From: an uncultured Clostridium sp.
GTDB lineage: Bacteria; Bacillota; Clostridia; TANB77; CAG-508
Reading direction: 5' to 3'
DNA: 64,000 bases
Assembly: GCA_947647595.1 (NCBI GenBank)
Contig: CANSKZ010000002.1
Coordinates: forward strand, 62,001-126,000
In this document: one piece after another, positions 1-10,131 of the stretch
How the letters are laid out: every line of letters starts with the position of its first letter
Numbering within the stretch: position 1 is the first letter of the stretch
The notes under the pieces: model-generated
What the model was told of the DNA's origin: nothing
The model's input: the letters and a program-made list of their open reading frames with translations, nothing else
The model's database searches: none
Translations under genes and position numbers: made by a program

Positions 1-424
1 GAGTAGGCATATCAACTAACGCTTCGCCTTTTTCCCCTTTTGTAACGCTAGAATATGGCAAAACATTACAAAGATTAACTCTTTTTGCCTCATCAATAAT
101 TCTTTTTAGCACTTCTGGATTATCTGGTGTTGGATTGGTGTTTGGCATTGGGCAAATCGTTGTAAATCCACCTTTTACCGCACTTTTTGAGCCCGTTTCA
201 ATGGTTTCTTTATGTTCGCCACCTGGCTCTCTTAAATGACAATGCATATCAATCATACCAGGCATAATGTATAATCCTTCGCAATCGATTGTTTTATCTG
301 CTTGTTCTTTAATATCTTTTGCTATTTTAGCTATTTTGTCGCTTACAATTAAAACATCTAACTTTTCTTCCGTTTTACTAGCATAGTCTATAACTGTTCC
401 ATTTTTTAATAAAATACTACTCAT
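1..424 (-). CDS. pyrC: dihydroorotase, 5' part only (runs off the window)
   Basis: Dihydroorotase closes carbamoyl-aspartate to dihydroorotate, the third step of pyrimidine synthesis, in the cytoplasm. About 141 N-terminal residues are visible; the rest lies beyond the left edge. They begin MSSILLKNGTVIDY and contain MPGMIDMHCHLREPGGEHKE, where HxH is the first metal-ligand pair and LREPG the family signature, followed by a CPMPNTNPTPDN segment typical of the type I (PyrC/amidohydrolase) fold. The start is the ATG at 424, after an AAGGGGG-like ribosome site. Its partner gene pyrB lies 19 kb away, so there is no compact pyr operon here. No in-frame CGG was seen. Confidence 0.88.
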   Translation of the reverse strand, partial: MSSILLKNGTVIDYASKTEEKLDVLIVSDKIAKIAKDIKEQADKTIDCEGLYIMPGMIDMHCHLREPGGEHKETIETGSKSAVKGGFTTICPMPNTNPTPDNPEVLKRIIDEAKRVNLCNVLPYSSVTKGEKGEALVDMPT

Positions 425-503
425 ATTTTCCCCCTTGCGATTAAATTATTTTTATTGTATCATTTAATGTAATTTTTTTCAACTGCTATTTTAAAAAACG
501 TAA

Positions 504-538
504 AAAGCGCAATTAGCAATGCTTACTAACTACGCTTT
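504..538 (-). terminator. terminator after the 142-aa gene
   Basis: An AAAGCG/CGCTTT stem with an inner TTAG/CTAA stem, followed by a T run when read on the minus strand. It lies just after the stop at 542. Confidence 0.6.
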
Positions 539-541
539 ATT

Positions 542-970
542 TTATATATTTCTTTGTTCTTCATCTGATTCTCTATTATTTTGTTGCTTCTGAACATTGT
601 TTTCTGATACTTCTGCTTTTATATTACTCAAATTATTTTTTATTTCCTTAAATCCAGCTACATCTTTTTCGCCCATTGAAGTCCCAAAAGTATTAGATGA
701 ATTCAATATATTCTCTTCCATTTCAGTTAATACTTCATCCAATTTACCAGCAATTACAGTATGTTTTTTTGATTCCGTGTCATCTAATTCTGTCATCGAA
801 ACAGCTTTTGTAACAGATGTTTTCATATCTTCCACACCTTCAACATCGTCTATTTCAACAGAATTTATCTGATTAACCAAAGCTAAATAGGCTTCTCCTA
901 ATAGCTGAACAACTGGATCCTCTTTAAAATTCTTTTTTATATTTGCAAGCGCACCCATTTTGGTAGTCAC
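542..970 (-). CDS. uncharacterised 142-aa acidic protein
   Basis: I do not recognise a family. The protein is hydrophilic, rich in Glu, Asn and Lys, with no signal peptide or membrane segment, and is probably mostly helical. It starts MTTKMGALANIKKNFKED after a GAAAGGGTG ribosome site and ends in a polar, low-complexity tail (QKQQNNRESDEEQ). A terminator follows it directly, and the upstream gap to dnaJ suggests its own transcript or read-through from the heat-shock operon. Base composition matches the neighbours. Confidence 0.6.
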   Translation of the reverse strand: MTTKMGALANIKKNFKEDPVVQLLGEAYLALVNQINSVEIDDVEGVEDMKTSVTKAVSMTELDDTESKKHTVIAGKLDEVLTEMEENILNSSNTFGTSMGEKDVAGFKEIKNNLSNIKAEVSENNVQKQQNNRESDEEQRNI

Positions 971-1058
971 CCTTTCATTTTAATTTGTATATTATATACA
1001 TAATAATTATAGCATAAAAATTTTAGAAAATCAATACTTTTTAGACTTTTTTTAAAAT

Positions 1059-2213
1059 TTATCCAAAAATCCCTCTTTTCTTAACTGGTGGCTGTTCATT
1101 CATAGTTTTGGCAAGCTCTGTAACTAATTTTCTTTGCTCTGCTGTTAGTTTTTTTGGAATCTGCACATTGACGGTAAAAACAAAATCGCCTCTCCAATTT
1201 CCATTCACACTTTTAAATCCTTTATTTTTAATCACAAATCGTGTTCCTGTTTGTGTCCCTTCTGGGATTTTATATTTTTCTTTTTTACCATCTACCATTG
1301 GAATTTCTAATTCTGTTCCAAGCGTTGCTCCTGTAAATGTAATTGGAATCTCGCAAAGCACATGTTCTCCTTGCCTTGTATAAACACTGTGTTTTTTTAA
1401 ATGAACCACAATATATAAATTTCCTTTTGGTCCATTATTTGCTCCTGGCTCACCTTCTCCTTTTAAAACTACTGTTTGACCATCGTCAATTCCTTCTGGA
1501 ATTTTAACTTTAATTTTTACAGACTTTCGGTTGATTCCTTTTCCATGACAACTTGAACATGGATTTTTAATCACTTTTCCACTACCACCACAAGTAGAAC
1601 AAACTTTTTGTGTCGACATTTGACCAAATGGCGTTGTCACAACTTGTTTGATTTTTCCTTTTCCGCCACATACACCACATGTTTCTGGTGATGAACCTTT
1701 TTGTGCTCCTGTTCCATTACAAGAATTACAGGTTTCATTTCGATTCAAAGTAATTTCTTTTTCTACACCAGAATAGGCTTCTTCGAATGTAATATTCAAA
1801 TTCACTCTTAAATCAGCACCTTTTCGTGGACCATTGGTATTTCTAGAACGCGAAGAGCCTCCTCCAAAAAAGGATGAAAAAATATCACCTAAGTCACCAA
1901 AATCACCAAAATCGCTGAAACCTCCAAATCCATCAAATCCAGAACCATAGGAATAATAACCTCCTCCTTGACCACCACCATATTGTGGACCATCAAAACC
2001 AAATTGGTCATACATTTGACGTTTTTGCTTATCAGATAGCGTCTCATAAGCTTCATTGACTTCTTTGAATTTCTTTTCTGCTTCTTCTTTATTATCTGGA
2101 TTCGCATCTGGATGATATTTCTTAGCTAATTTTCGATACGCTTTTTTTAATTCATCATCTGTCGCACTTTTGCTGACACCTAAGACTTCATAATAATCTC
2201 TTTTATTTGCCAT
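1059..2213 (-). CDS. dnaJ: chaperone DnaJ
   Basis: Hsp40 co-chaperone that delivers unfolded clients to DnaK and stimulates its ATPase. The 384 residues show the full type I architecture: N-terminal J-domain (about 1-70) with the HPD motif in [10 protein letters not shown], a Gly/Phe-rich stretch (about 75-120), a zinc-binding domain with four CxxCxGxG repeats ([32 protein letters not shown]), and the C-terminal client-binding domain. It is the last gene of hrcA-grpE-dnaK-dnaJ, 195 bp after dnaK. No in-frame CGG was found. Confidence 0.98.
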   Translation of the reverse strand: MANKRDYYEVLGVSKSATDDELKKAYRKLAKKYHPDANPDNKEEAEKKFKEVNEAYETLSDKQKRQMYDQFGFDGPQYGGGQGGGYYSYGSGFDGFGGFSDFGDFGDLGDIFSSFFGGGSSRSRNTNGPRKGADLRVNLNITFEEAYSGVEKEITLNRNETCNSCNGTGAQKGSSPETCGVCGGKGKIKQVVTTPFGQMSTQKVCSTCGGSGKVIKNPCSSCHGKGINRKSVKIKVKIPEGIDDGQTVVLKGEGEPGANNGPKGNLYIVVHLKKHSVYTRQGEHVLCEIPITFTGATLGTELEIPMVDGKKEKYKIPEGTQTGTRFVIKNKGFKSVNGNWRGDFVFTVNVQIPKKLTAEQRKLVTELAKTMNEQPPVKKRGIFG

Positions 2214-2381
2214 TTTATCTCCTTTTTTCTTGTTTATTTATTCTAATCCATTTTTTCTGTCTTTACATATATATACTACTTCTAATACATATATGTAAAA
2301 ATAGCTACCTAACCTTTCATTATATCCTATTTTTTCTGTTTTGTTGTTTAACAATTCTTTTCAAAATGAAATATTTAGAGC

Positions 2382-2399
2382 AGGGGTGGAACCCTGCCC
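2382..2399. repeat. GC-rich hairpin between dnaK and dnaJ
   Basis: GCAGGG and CCCTGC flank a short loop, making a very GC-rich palindrome in an AT-rich gap. A T run follows on the plus strand only, so it is not a clear terminator for dnaK; it may be an mRNA processing or stability element. Confidence 0.4.
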
Positions 2400-2408
2400 C
2401 TATATTTT

Positions 2409-4271
<1,863 letters not shown>

Positions 4272-4294
4272 CTAAAATAAATTATTTTAATGGT

Positions 4295-4321
4295 ATGCAA
4301 CTTGGCTTTTGTTTGTTGCAT
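4295..4321. repeat. inverted repeat between grpE and dnaK
   Basis: Perfect 7-bp arms ATGCAAC and GTTGCAT with a 13-nt loop. No T tract follows, so it is more likely an RNA processing or stability hairpin than a terminator. Confidence 0.35.
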
Positions 4322-4403
4322 AAAATATCTGTAAATTGCTGTCTACTAAAACAGCTCTCTTTTCTTTTGTTGGATTTATAATAATTTTTAATTATTAACA
4401 TTG

Positions 4404-4886
4404 TTAGTTCGCTACAACAACTAATGCATGACGAATCACTTTTGTTCCAATCATGTAACCTTTTCGGTATTCTTCGACAATTTCTTGTTCACCTTTTGTG
4501 CCATCATCAATATGACTAACTGCTTCGTGTAATTCTGGGTCAAATCGCTTTCCAATTGTTTCAATGGTTTTTAATCCAAATTTCTCTAACGCAGTTGCAT
4601 ATTGTTTTATCACTAGATTAATTCCTTCTTGATAACTTTTGTCTGTCGTTTCAGCAGATGCTGCTTTTTCTAGATTATCCATAATTGGTAACATCACTAG
4701 CAAAACTTCGCCAGTAACCATATTATACAATCCTTCTCTTTCTTTGCTACTTCTTTTTTTGTAATTTTCAAACTCAGCATATAAGCGTTTGTATCTGTCT
4801 TCTAATTCCTCTAGTTCTGTCATTGGTTTTTCTGTCGTTTCACTTTCTAGCTCAACATTTTCTTCTTTCTTCTTTTCTTCTTCCAA
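4404..4886 (-). CDS. grpE: nucleotide exchange factor GrpE
   Basis: GrpE releases ADP from DnaK. The 160 residues have an acidic, coiled N-terminus (MEEEKKKEENVELE), a long helix with YAEFENYKKRSSKERE, and the C-terminal beta domain with HEAVSHIDD and a GYMIGTKVIRHALVVVAN ending close to the family consensus. It follows hrcA by 14 bp and precedes dnaK, the usual Firmicute order. Confidence 0.96.
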   Translation of the reverse strand: MEEEKKKEENVELESETTEKPMTELEELEDRYKRLYAEFENYKKRSSKEREGLYNMVTGEVLLVMLPIMDNLEKAASAETTDKSYQEGINLVIKQYATALEKFGLKTIETIGKRFDPELHEAVSHIDDGTKGEQEIVEEYRKGYMIGTKVIRHALVVVAN

Positions 4887-4900
4887 TTTAAAACCTCCCT

Positions 4901-5927
4901 TTAAAATTTTCCATTTTTAAAATCTTCATTCAATTTTTTACTAATATATTTCATAACTGAAATGACTTTTGAATAATCCATTCTAGTTGGACCAATAATG
5001 CCAATTGTACCAATATCTTTGTTTTCAAGCAAATGATTGAAAGTTACAATACTAAAGTTTTTAAGTTCTTCATGCTCGGATTCTTCGCCAATGTAAACAT
5101 TGATATTATCTGCAATTCCTGTGTTTAAAATATCTGCTACCAAATCTTTGGCATCTAATACATTTAAAAAATCTTTGGCAACATCCACTTTTTTAAATTC
5201 TGGCATATCAACAACTTTTCCAGCACCTTCTAGATAAATTTGTTTTGATTCGTCCAATAATTTATTGATTTCTTCTATGATTTTTTTGATGATATTAATA
5301 CCTGTATTTACCTCTGACATGATAAATTCTTCAATTGGACCATCGAATTTTTCTAGTGGCTTTCCAACTAATTTATTTTTGAAAATATAAGTCAAATCTT
5401 CTACCTGTACTTGGTCTAAATCTTCATCAAATTTGATAACAGATTCTCGAATAATTCCTGAATCTGTTAAAATAACAGCCATCAAAACTCTGCTTCCGTA
5501 ATAAGACAAATTTAATATCAATAATCGTATGATTATTCATGTCTGGTCCAACACTAACTGTTGTATAATGTGTTATTTCTGATAATGTTGTTGTCGCAAT
5601 TCTAGCTAATTCTTCTAAACCATTTACTTTGGTTTCCAAACGTTCTTTGATGATTTGCATTTCTTGTTTGGTTAAATTATCATCTCGGATAAGTTGGTCA
5701 ACATAGTAACGATAGCCTTTTTGTGATGGAACTCTGCCACTTGATGTGTGTGTCTTTTCCAAAAAACCAATATGTTCTAATTCTGCCATTTCATTTCGAA
5801 TGGTGGCACTACTGCAATCTAATTCTTTCACTAGGTTTCCCGAGCTGACTGGTTCTGCAGTTTCAATATATTCTTCGATAATGGCTTGTAATATTCTTTT
5901 TTTTCGGTTATCTAAATCATCTGCCAT
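4901..5927 (-). CDS. hrcA: heat-inducible repressor HrcA, read through a +1 CGG shift
   Basis: HrcA binds CIRCE operators and represses the dnaK and groE operons. The N-terminal 143 residues hold the winged helix (RKKRILQAIIEEYIETAEPV, then LDCSSATIRNEMAELE) and the start of the GAF-like core. At codon 144 the frame meets CGG (plus 5496-5498). Read straight on, it gives about 22 unrelated residues and a stop. Skipping the C reads L-L-Gly-SRVLMAVILTDSGI and continues as a normal HrcA core to DYSKVISVMKYISKKLNED. The total is 341 residues, the usual length. The gene starts just downstream of a CIRCE-like element and is probably autoregulated. The alternative, a plain pseudogene, is disfavoured by the identical events in ten other genes. 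Confidence 0.9.
5496..5498 (-). other. CGG +1 shift site in hrcA
   Basis: Coding strand TTA TTA CGG AAG; skipping C gives L L Gly(GGA) S R V. Confidence 0.85.
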
Positions 5928-5972
5928 TTATTTCATTCCTTTCTAATTTGCATTTTACTTTGCAAATTAAAA

Positions 5973-5999
5973 TTAGCAGTCTTCAATCTAGACTGCTAA
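5973..5999. promoter_or_regulatory. CIRCE-like HrcA operator, variant arms
   Basis: TTAGCAGTC, nine bases, GACTGCTAA. The classic CIRCE is TTAGCACTC-N9-GAGTGCTAA. One position in each arm is changed symmetrically, so the dyad is still perfect. It lies just after the -10 box and before hrcA. Confidence 0.85.
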
Positions 6000-6002
6000 T
6001 AT

Positions 6003-6029
6003 ATTATACCCATATTTCGATTTTGTCAA
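6003..6029 (-). promoter_or_regulatory. promoter of the hrcA operon
   Basis: On the minus strand TTGACA (6024-6029) and TATAAT (6003-6008) are separated by 15 bp, with the CIRCE-like dyad immediately downstream. Confidence 0.7.
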
Positions 6030-6059
6030 TAGTTTTTTTTGGAAATTTTATATTATTTT

Positions 6060-6305
6060 TTATTTTGTATTACCAGCTTGCTTTGAAGTCTCATCATTAA
6101 TACCATTTATTTCTAAAGTCGGATTTTTTTCACTCAATACCCTTAATCCTTGTTTCATATTCGCAATTAAATTCATTTTCCTTTGGTCATCCTCCAGAAT
6201 TGTAGGCAAAATGGCAATAGTACAAGCAGAAGCGTTATCTAATGCTTCTTTTCCGAGTTTCATATCTTCAACTGTTTTGAGGAAAATAGGGTCTGTTGTT
6301 AACAT
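6060..6305 (-). CDS. uncharacterised 81-aa protein
   Basis: No family recognised. A small soluble protein starting MLTTDPIFLKTVEDMKLGKE, with no membrane segment. It begins 5 bp after the 311-aa gene, so the two are co-transcribed and translation is probably coupled. Last gene of a three-gene unit (46 aa, 311 aa, 81 aa) that reads away from the orphan gene at 7529. Confidence 0.55.
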   Translation of the reverse strand: MLTTDPIFLKTVEDMKLGKEALDNASACTIAILPTILEDDQRKMNLIANMKQGLRVLSEKNPTLEINGINDETSKQAGNTK

Positions 6306-6310
6306 AGCAT

Positions 6311-7246
6311 TTATTCCGATTCTTCTAAAGCAGTGGCTAACATTTCATTATAACTTGCTTTCAGTAATTTCTTACCACTTTTCATGTCTTCATATATTAC
6401 TGCTTTTTTTGGCATATTTTCAATCGTTTGATTTTGTTCATTTTGTACTTTTATTTCTTCACTTACTGGTTGATTGGCATAAGCTAAATATCCCCCATAG
6501 TTTTTTATAAATGGATTTATATTCTTACAACCTTCAAATAATTGAGGAAACTCTGTCTTTGTTTTTTCAATTCTTGTAGCGATATCCATCAAATGTTTAT
6601 CATCCTTTAAATAAATAACTATCTGCTCCGACCTGTCTACCCTTTCAGCTTGTTTATCTGAAGAAAATTTTAAATAATAGGAATCTAAGTCCTCAAAATT
6701 TTTCATTAAATTATAAGCCAATACTGCTATATTTTTCCTTTTGCAATTCAGATATATTCTCTTTTTAACTTTAAAATCAGGATTTTTTCCAACATGATAA
6801 AATATGGTTTCTTTAGATGTATCTTTTGGTTGTCTTTGCAACATAAAATTTTTTGCTTGTACTTGTCTCTTTTCTAAATTCTGAATTAATTGTTTCTCAT
6901 TTTGCAGATTATTTCCTGGCTCTTGATTAGAAAAAGCACTCAAATTAATCAACACATTATAAAAATTATAACTTCCTTTTGTTTGTGTCATAAATTTAAT
7001 ACCTTTCAAGTATTGATCTAAAGCATACTCTAAAGTTCCTTCTTGAAGTTTGTATCTTGGTGTTTCTTTTACTTCATATTGTGTCATTTTATTCGATGGC
7101 TGTTCATAAGTCTTTTGCATGCCTGCTAGCATTAGAACATTGTTTCTTTTATTTAACTTCGCTTGTCTTTTTTCATTTTTAACTTTTAATTTATGTATCT
7201 TTTTCTCCAATAATTCTTTCTCTAAGCCTTTGAGTAATCTGGACAA
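6311..7246 (-). CDS. uncharacterised 311-aa basic protein
   Basis: Not recognised with confidence. The N-terminal 50 residues are very basic and probably coiled (LEKELLEKKIHKLKVKNEKR). The middle has an alternating hydrophobic pattern (KKRIYLNCKRKNIAVLAYNL) followed by SEQIVIYLKDDKHLMDIA. The segment YYLKF...SEQIVIYL...PFIKNYGGYLAY faintly recalls HopA1-type proteins, but this is only an impression. The start is uncertain: the TTG at 7246 overlaps the upstream 46-aa gene by 25 bp. No signal peptide. Confidence 0.6.
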   Translation of the reverse strand: MSRLLKGLEKELLEKKIHKLKVKNEKRQAKLNKRNNVLMLAGMQKTYEQPSNKMTQYEVKETPRYKLQEGTLEYALDQYLKGIKFMTQTKGSYNFYNVLINLSAFSNQEPGNNLQNEKQLIQNLEKRQVQAKNFMLQRQPKDTSKETIFYHVGKNPDFKVKKRIYLNCKRKNIAVLAYNLMKNFEDLDSYYLKFSSDKQAERVDRSEQIVIYLKDDKHLMDIATRIEKTKTEFPQLFEGCKNINPFIKNYGGYLAYANQPVSEEIKVQNEQNQTIENMPKKAVIYEDMKSGKKLLKASYNEMLATALEESE

Positions 7247-7362
7247 TAATCATCATTTGGCTCATATTTTCTACGTTCTTCTTCTGTTTTTTCTGCCTCT
7301 TTTCTTTTTAAATAAACCCTAAATCTATCTAATATTCCTAATTTTATATTTTCATACTCCAT
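7222..7362 (-). CDS. small basic 46-aa protein
   Basis: Short gene starting MEYENIKLGILDRFRVYLKR after an AGAGGTAG ribosome site and ending CPDYSKA. It is charged and unrecognised. It lies directly after a good promoter and overlaps the start of the 311-aa gene in another frame, so it may be a leader gene or may set the translation of that gene by coupling. Confidence 0.5.
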   Translation of the reverse strand: MEYENIKLGILDRFRVYLKRKEAEKTEEERRKYEPNDDYCPDYSKA

Positions 7363-7391
7363 AAATATCTACCTCTTTTGTATTTTTAATA

Positions 7392-7419
7392 ATTATAACA
7401 TAACTTATTAAAATTTCAA
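7392..7419 (-). promoter_or_regulatory. promoter of the 46/311/81-aa unit
   Basis: TTGAAA (7414-7419) and TATAAT (7392-7397) on the minus strand, 16 bp apart. Confidence 0.6.
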
Positions 7420-7454
7420 ATAATTTTTCTTTATAAATTTTTTCCAATAAAACC

Positions 7455-7483
7455 TTGTAAAAAAGATAAAAATATGCTATAAT
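7455..7483 (+). promoter_or_regulatory. promoter of the 7529 gene
   Basis: TTGTAA (7455-7460), 17 bp, TATAAT (7478-7483), followed by an AAAGGAGG ribosome site. Divergent from the promoter at 7392-7419. Confidence 0.7.
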
Positions 7484-7528
7484 ATTTAAATATAAATTTT
7501 TGTGGTATTTAAAGGAGGAAACTAAAGG

Positions 7529-7900
7529 ATGGAACCACTTATTCAAAAAGTACCAAATGACATGGAATTGCTTAGTTATATTGTCAGTTTCATAGAAAAA
7601 AATTCTAGCAACTCTGAAGAAAATCCTAGCAATTCTGACAACTCTTCTGAGAATCATTACAAAATTCGCAATGATAACGAGACACATCGGAAATTACTGG
7701 AAGAAATAAATCCAAAAAATCCAAAACGGAATCGTGGTACTCTTGTGCTAGATTGGAATGATAATCATAATCGTAAAATTCAGATGGTAATTGCGCTAAA
7801 TAAATCTGAAATGTTTATACACCAAGTCAGTATTAATGATACTACAATCTTTCAATGTAGGCGCTTCAGTTCTGAAAATACCTATATCTTTCAAGTTTAA
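7529..7900 (+). CDS. uncharacterised 123-aa orphan protein with two in-frame CGG codons
   Basis: No family recognised. The first half is polar with Asn/Ser repeats (NSSNSEENPSNSDNSSENHY) and the second half looks folded (GTLVLDWNDNHNRKIQMVIA). It has its own promoter, a strong ribosome site and a terminator, so it is expressed as a single gene. Two CGG codons lie in frame (7688 and 7727, ETHRKLL and PKRNRG). If CGG shifts the frame as in the conserved genes, the product would stop after about 58 residues. Either CGG is read as Arg here, or the natural product is short. Confidence 0.5.
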   Translation: MEPLIQKVPNDMELLSYIVSFIEKNSSNSEENPSNSDNSSENHYKIRNDNETHRKLLEEINPKNPKRNRGTLVLDWNDNHNRKIQMVIALNKSEMFIHQVSINDTTIFQCRRFSSENTYIFQV

Positions 7901-7917
7901 TAACTCATGTCAACATT

Positions 7918-7946
7918 AAAGCCATTCTAACGAATGGCTTTTTTTC
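7918..7946 (+). terminator. terminator after the 7529 gene
   Basis: AAAGCCATT / AATGGCTTT stem with a CTAACG loop, then a T run. The reverse strand also forms the hairpin, so it may also stop topA transcripts. Confidence 0.8.
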
Positions 7947-7961
7947 TTATAAAATTTACAG

Positions 7962-10055
7962 TTATTTTTTTGCCTTTTTCTTTTTAGTTGTGGTTTTCTT
8001 TTTCGCTGTTTTTTTCTTCTTTGTCTCTTTTTCTATTTCAGAAACATCTTCTCCTTCAACAAATTCTTCACCTGGCTTTGGTTTATTCCAAGAAATATAA
8101 TCACAACGATTTTCATTCCCTTCAAAATTATTTTCACAAATATAGTAATTACGTTTTTTCTTCGTTTTTCGAACCTGAACAACTGCTCCACATTTTGGAC
8201 ACGGTACATCAATCGTTTCAATGATTGGCTTCGCATTTTGGCATTCTGGATATCCAGGACACGCCAAAAATTTACCATATTTACCATATTTAATTACCAT
8301 CATTCTACCACATTTTTCACATGGCACATCTGATACTTCATATTCTAATTTCACATGTTCCAATTCTTTTTCTACTTTTTCCACAATTTGTTCAAACGGT
8401 GTGTAAAACTGGCGAATCACAGTTTTCCATTTCTCATTTCCATCCGCTACTTTGTCAAATTCTTCTTCCATTTTCGCTGTAAATTGAACATTAATCACAT
8501 CCGAAAAATTTTCAATTAATAACTTATTCACAATTTTTCCTAAATCTGTTGGTGCCAATTGTTTCTGAATTTTTTCGATATAACGTCTGGCTAAAATTGT
8601 TGTAATCGTTGGTGCATAGGTACTTGGTCTACCAATTCCTTTTTCCTCTAATGTCTTTACTAAACTTGCTTCTGTATAACGTGGTGGTGGTTCAGTGAAA
8701 CTTTGCTTTGGCTCTAGTTTCTCTTTTTTTACTTCTTCTCCAACTTCCAATTCTGGAATTTGGGTAAAATCTTCTTCTTGCTTTTTATCCTCACCTTCCA
8801 CATAAAGCGTCATAAAACCTTTAAATTTCATAGTTTGTCCGTTTGCTTTAAAATTGTAATCATTTCCATTAATGGAAACCGCTAAGGTATCATAAACAGC
8901 AGGCGCCATTTGGCTGGCAATGAATCGATTATAAATCAAACGATATAATTTATATTGGTCAGGTGTCAAATGCTCTTTAATTTTATCTGGTGACAATTCT
9001 ACATAGGTTGGTCGAATGGCTTCATGAGCATCTTGAGCATCTGTTTTGGTTTTGAAAAATCTATTTTCGTAATAATTTTCTCCATATTCCTTCACAATAT
9101 ATTCTTTTGATGCTGCTCTTGCCTCATTGGAAATTCTAGTTGAATCTGTTCTCATATAAGTAATCAAACCAGTTGTTCCTTTTTCTGGAAGTTTAACACC
9201 TTCGTATAAACCTTGTGCAACTGACATCGTTTTCTTAATTGCAAAATTTAACTTTCGAGATGCTTCTTGTTGCATTGTACTCGTTGTAAATGGTGGCGCA
9301 GGATTTCTCTTTTTCTCGCCTTTTTTGATATCTGCTACTTTATATTTAGCTCCTTCTAAATCCGCTAAAATTTTATCTACTTCTTCTTTTGAATGAAGTT
9401 CTTGTTTCTTTCCATTTTTACCAACAAATTTGCAATCAAATTTTGTCTTTGTTTTTTTATCTGAAGCTTGCAGATAAATATTCCAATATTCCTCTGGAAT
9501 AAATTTCTCAATTTCCTCTTCACGCTCTACAATCAATCTTACCGCAACAGATTGTACTCTTCCTGCCGACAATCCACGCTTTACCTTTTTCCACAAAACA
9601 GGACTAATTTTATAACCAACAATTCGGTCTAATACACGTCTTGCCTGCTGTGCATCTGTTAAATTCAAATCGATTTTTCGTGGATTTTGAATCGCCTCTT
9701 TGACAGCATCTTTTGTAATTTCATTAAATGTTACACGGCAAATTGAATCTTGGTCAATTCCTAATAGATAGGCCAAATGCCATGCAATTGCTTCCCCTTC
9801 ACGGTCAGGGTCAGTTGCAAGATAAACTTTTTTAGCATTTTGGGCTTCTTTCTTTAATGAATTAATGAGTGGTGCTTTTCCACGAATATTAATATATTGT
9901 GGTTCAAAATCATGTTCAATATCGATTCCCATTTTGGATTTTGGTAAATCACGAATATGTCCCATTGATGCTACAACTTTACTTTTTCCACCAAGAAATT
10001 TTTTGATTGTATTTGCCTTAGCAGGCGACTCCACAATCACTAATTTATCAACCAT
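7962..10055 (-). CDS. topA: DNA topoisomerase I
   Basis: Type IA topoisomerase that relaxes negative supercoils. The 697 residues open with a Toprim domain (KLVIVESPAKANTIKKFLGG; YLATDPDREGEAIAWHL carries the DxD metal site). The catalytic tyrosine lies in TGLITYMRTDSTRIS (about residue 300). The C-terminus has Cys-rich zinc-ribbon repeats (CEKCGRMMVIKYGKYGKFLA, then CPKCGAVVQ) and a Lys-rich tail. Standard length. It is the last gene after murE-mraY-ftsW-murG. No in-frame CGG was found in nearly 700 codons. Confidence 0.98.
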   Translation of the reverse strand: MVDKLVIVESPAKANTIKKFLGGKSKVVASMGHIRDLPKSKMGIDIEHDFEPQYINIRGKAPLINSLKKEAQNAKKVYLATDPDREGEAIAWHLAYLLGIDQDSICRVTFNEITKDAVKEAIQNPRKIDLNLTDAQQARRVLDRIVGYKISPVLWKKVKRGLSAGRVQSVAVRLIVEREEEIEKFIPEEYWNIYLQASDKKTKTKFDCKFVGKNGKKQELHSKEEVDKILADLEGAKYKVADIKKGEKKRNPAPPFTTSTMQQEASRKLNFAIKKTMSVAQGLYEGVKLPEKGTTGLITYMRTDSTRISNEARAASKEYIVKEYGENYYENRFFKTKTDAQDAHEAIRPTYVELSPDKIKEHLTPDQYKLYRLIYNRFIASQMAPAVYDTLAVSINGNDYNFKANGQTMKFKGFMTLYVEGEDKKQEEDFTQIPELEVGEEVKKEKLEPKQSFTEPPPRYTEASLVKTLEEKGIGRPSTYAPTITTILARRYIEKIQKQLAPTDLGKIVNKLLIENFSDVINVQFTAKMEEEFDKVADGNEKWKTVIRQFYTPFEQIVEKVEKELEHVKLEYEVSDVPCEKCGRMMVIKYGKYGKFLACPGYPECQNAKPIIETIDVPCPKCGAVVQVRKTKKKRNYYICENNFEGNENRCDYISWNKPKPGEEFVEGEDVSEIEKETKKKKTAKKKTTTKKKKAKK

Positions 10056-10131
10056 TTCTTTTCTCCTTCTTATGTTTATTCTAGTAAGTATACTCCATTA
10101 TTCTTGATTTGGCAAGCCTAATTTTGTTATT

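Noticed and set aside
4901..5927. hrcA, mraY, ftsW and others as pseudogenes
   Set aside because: No other disabling change is visible, both halves keep all family motifs, and several are essential genes.
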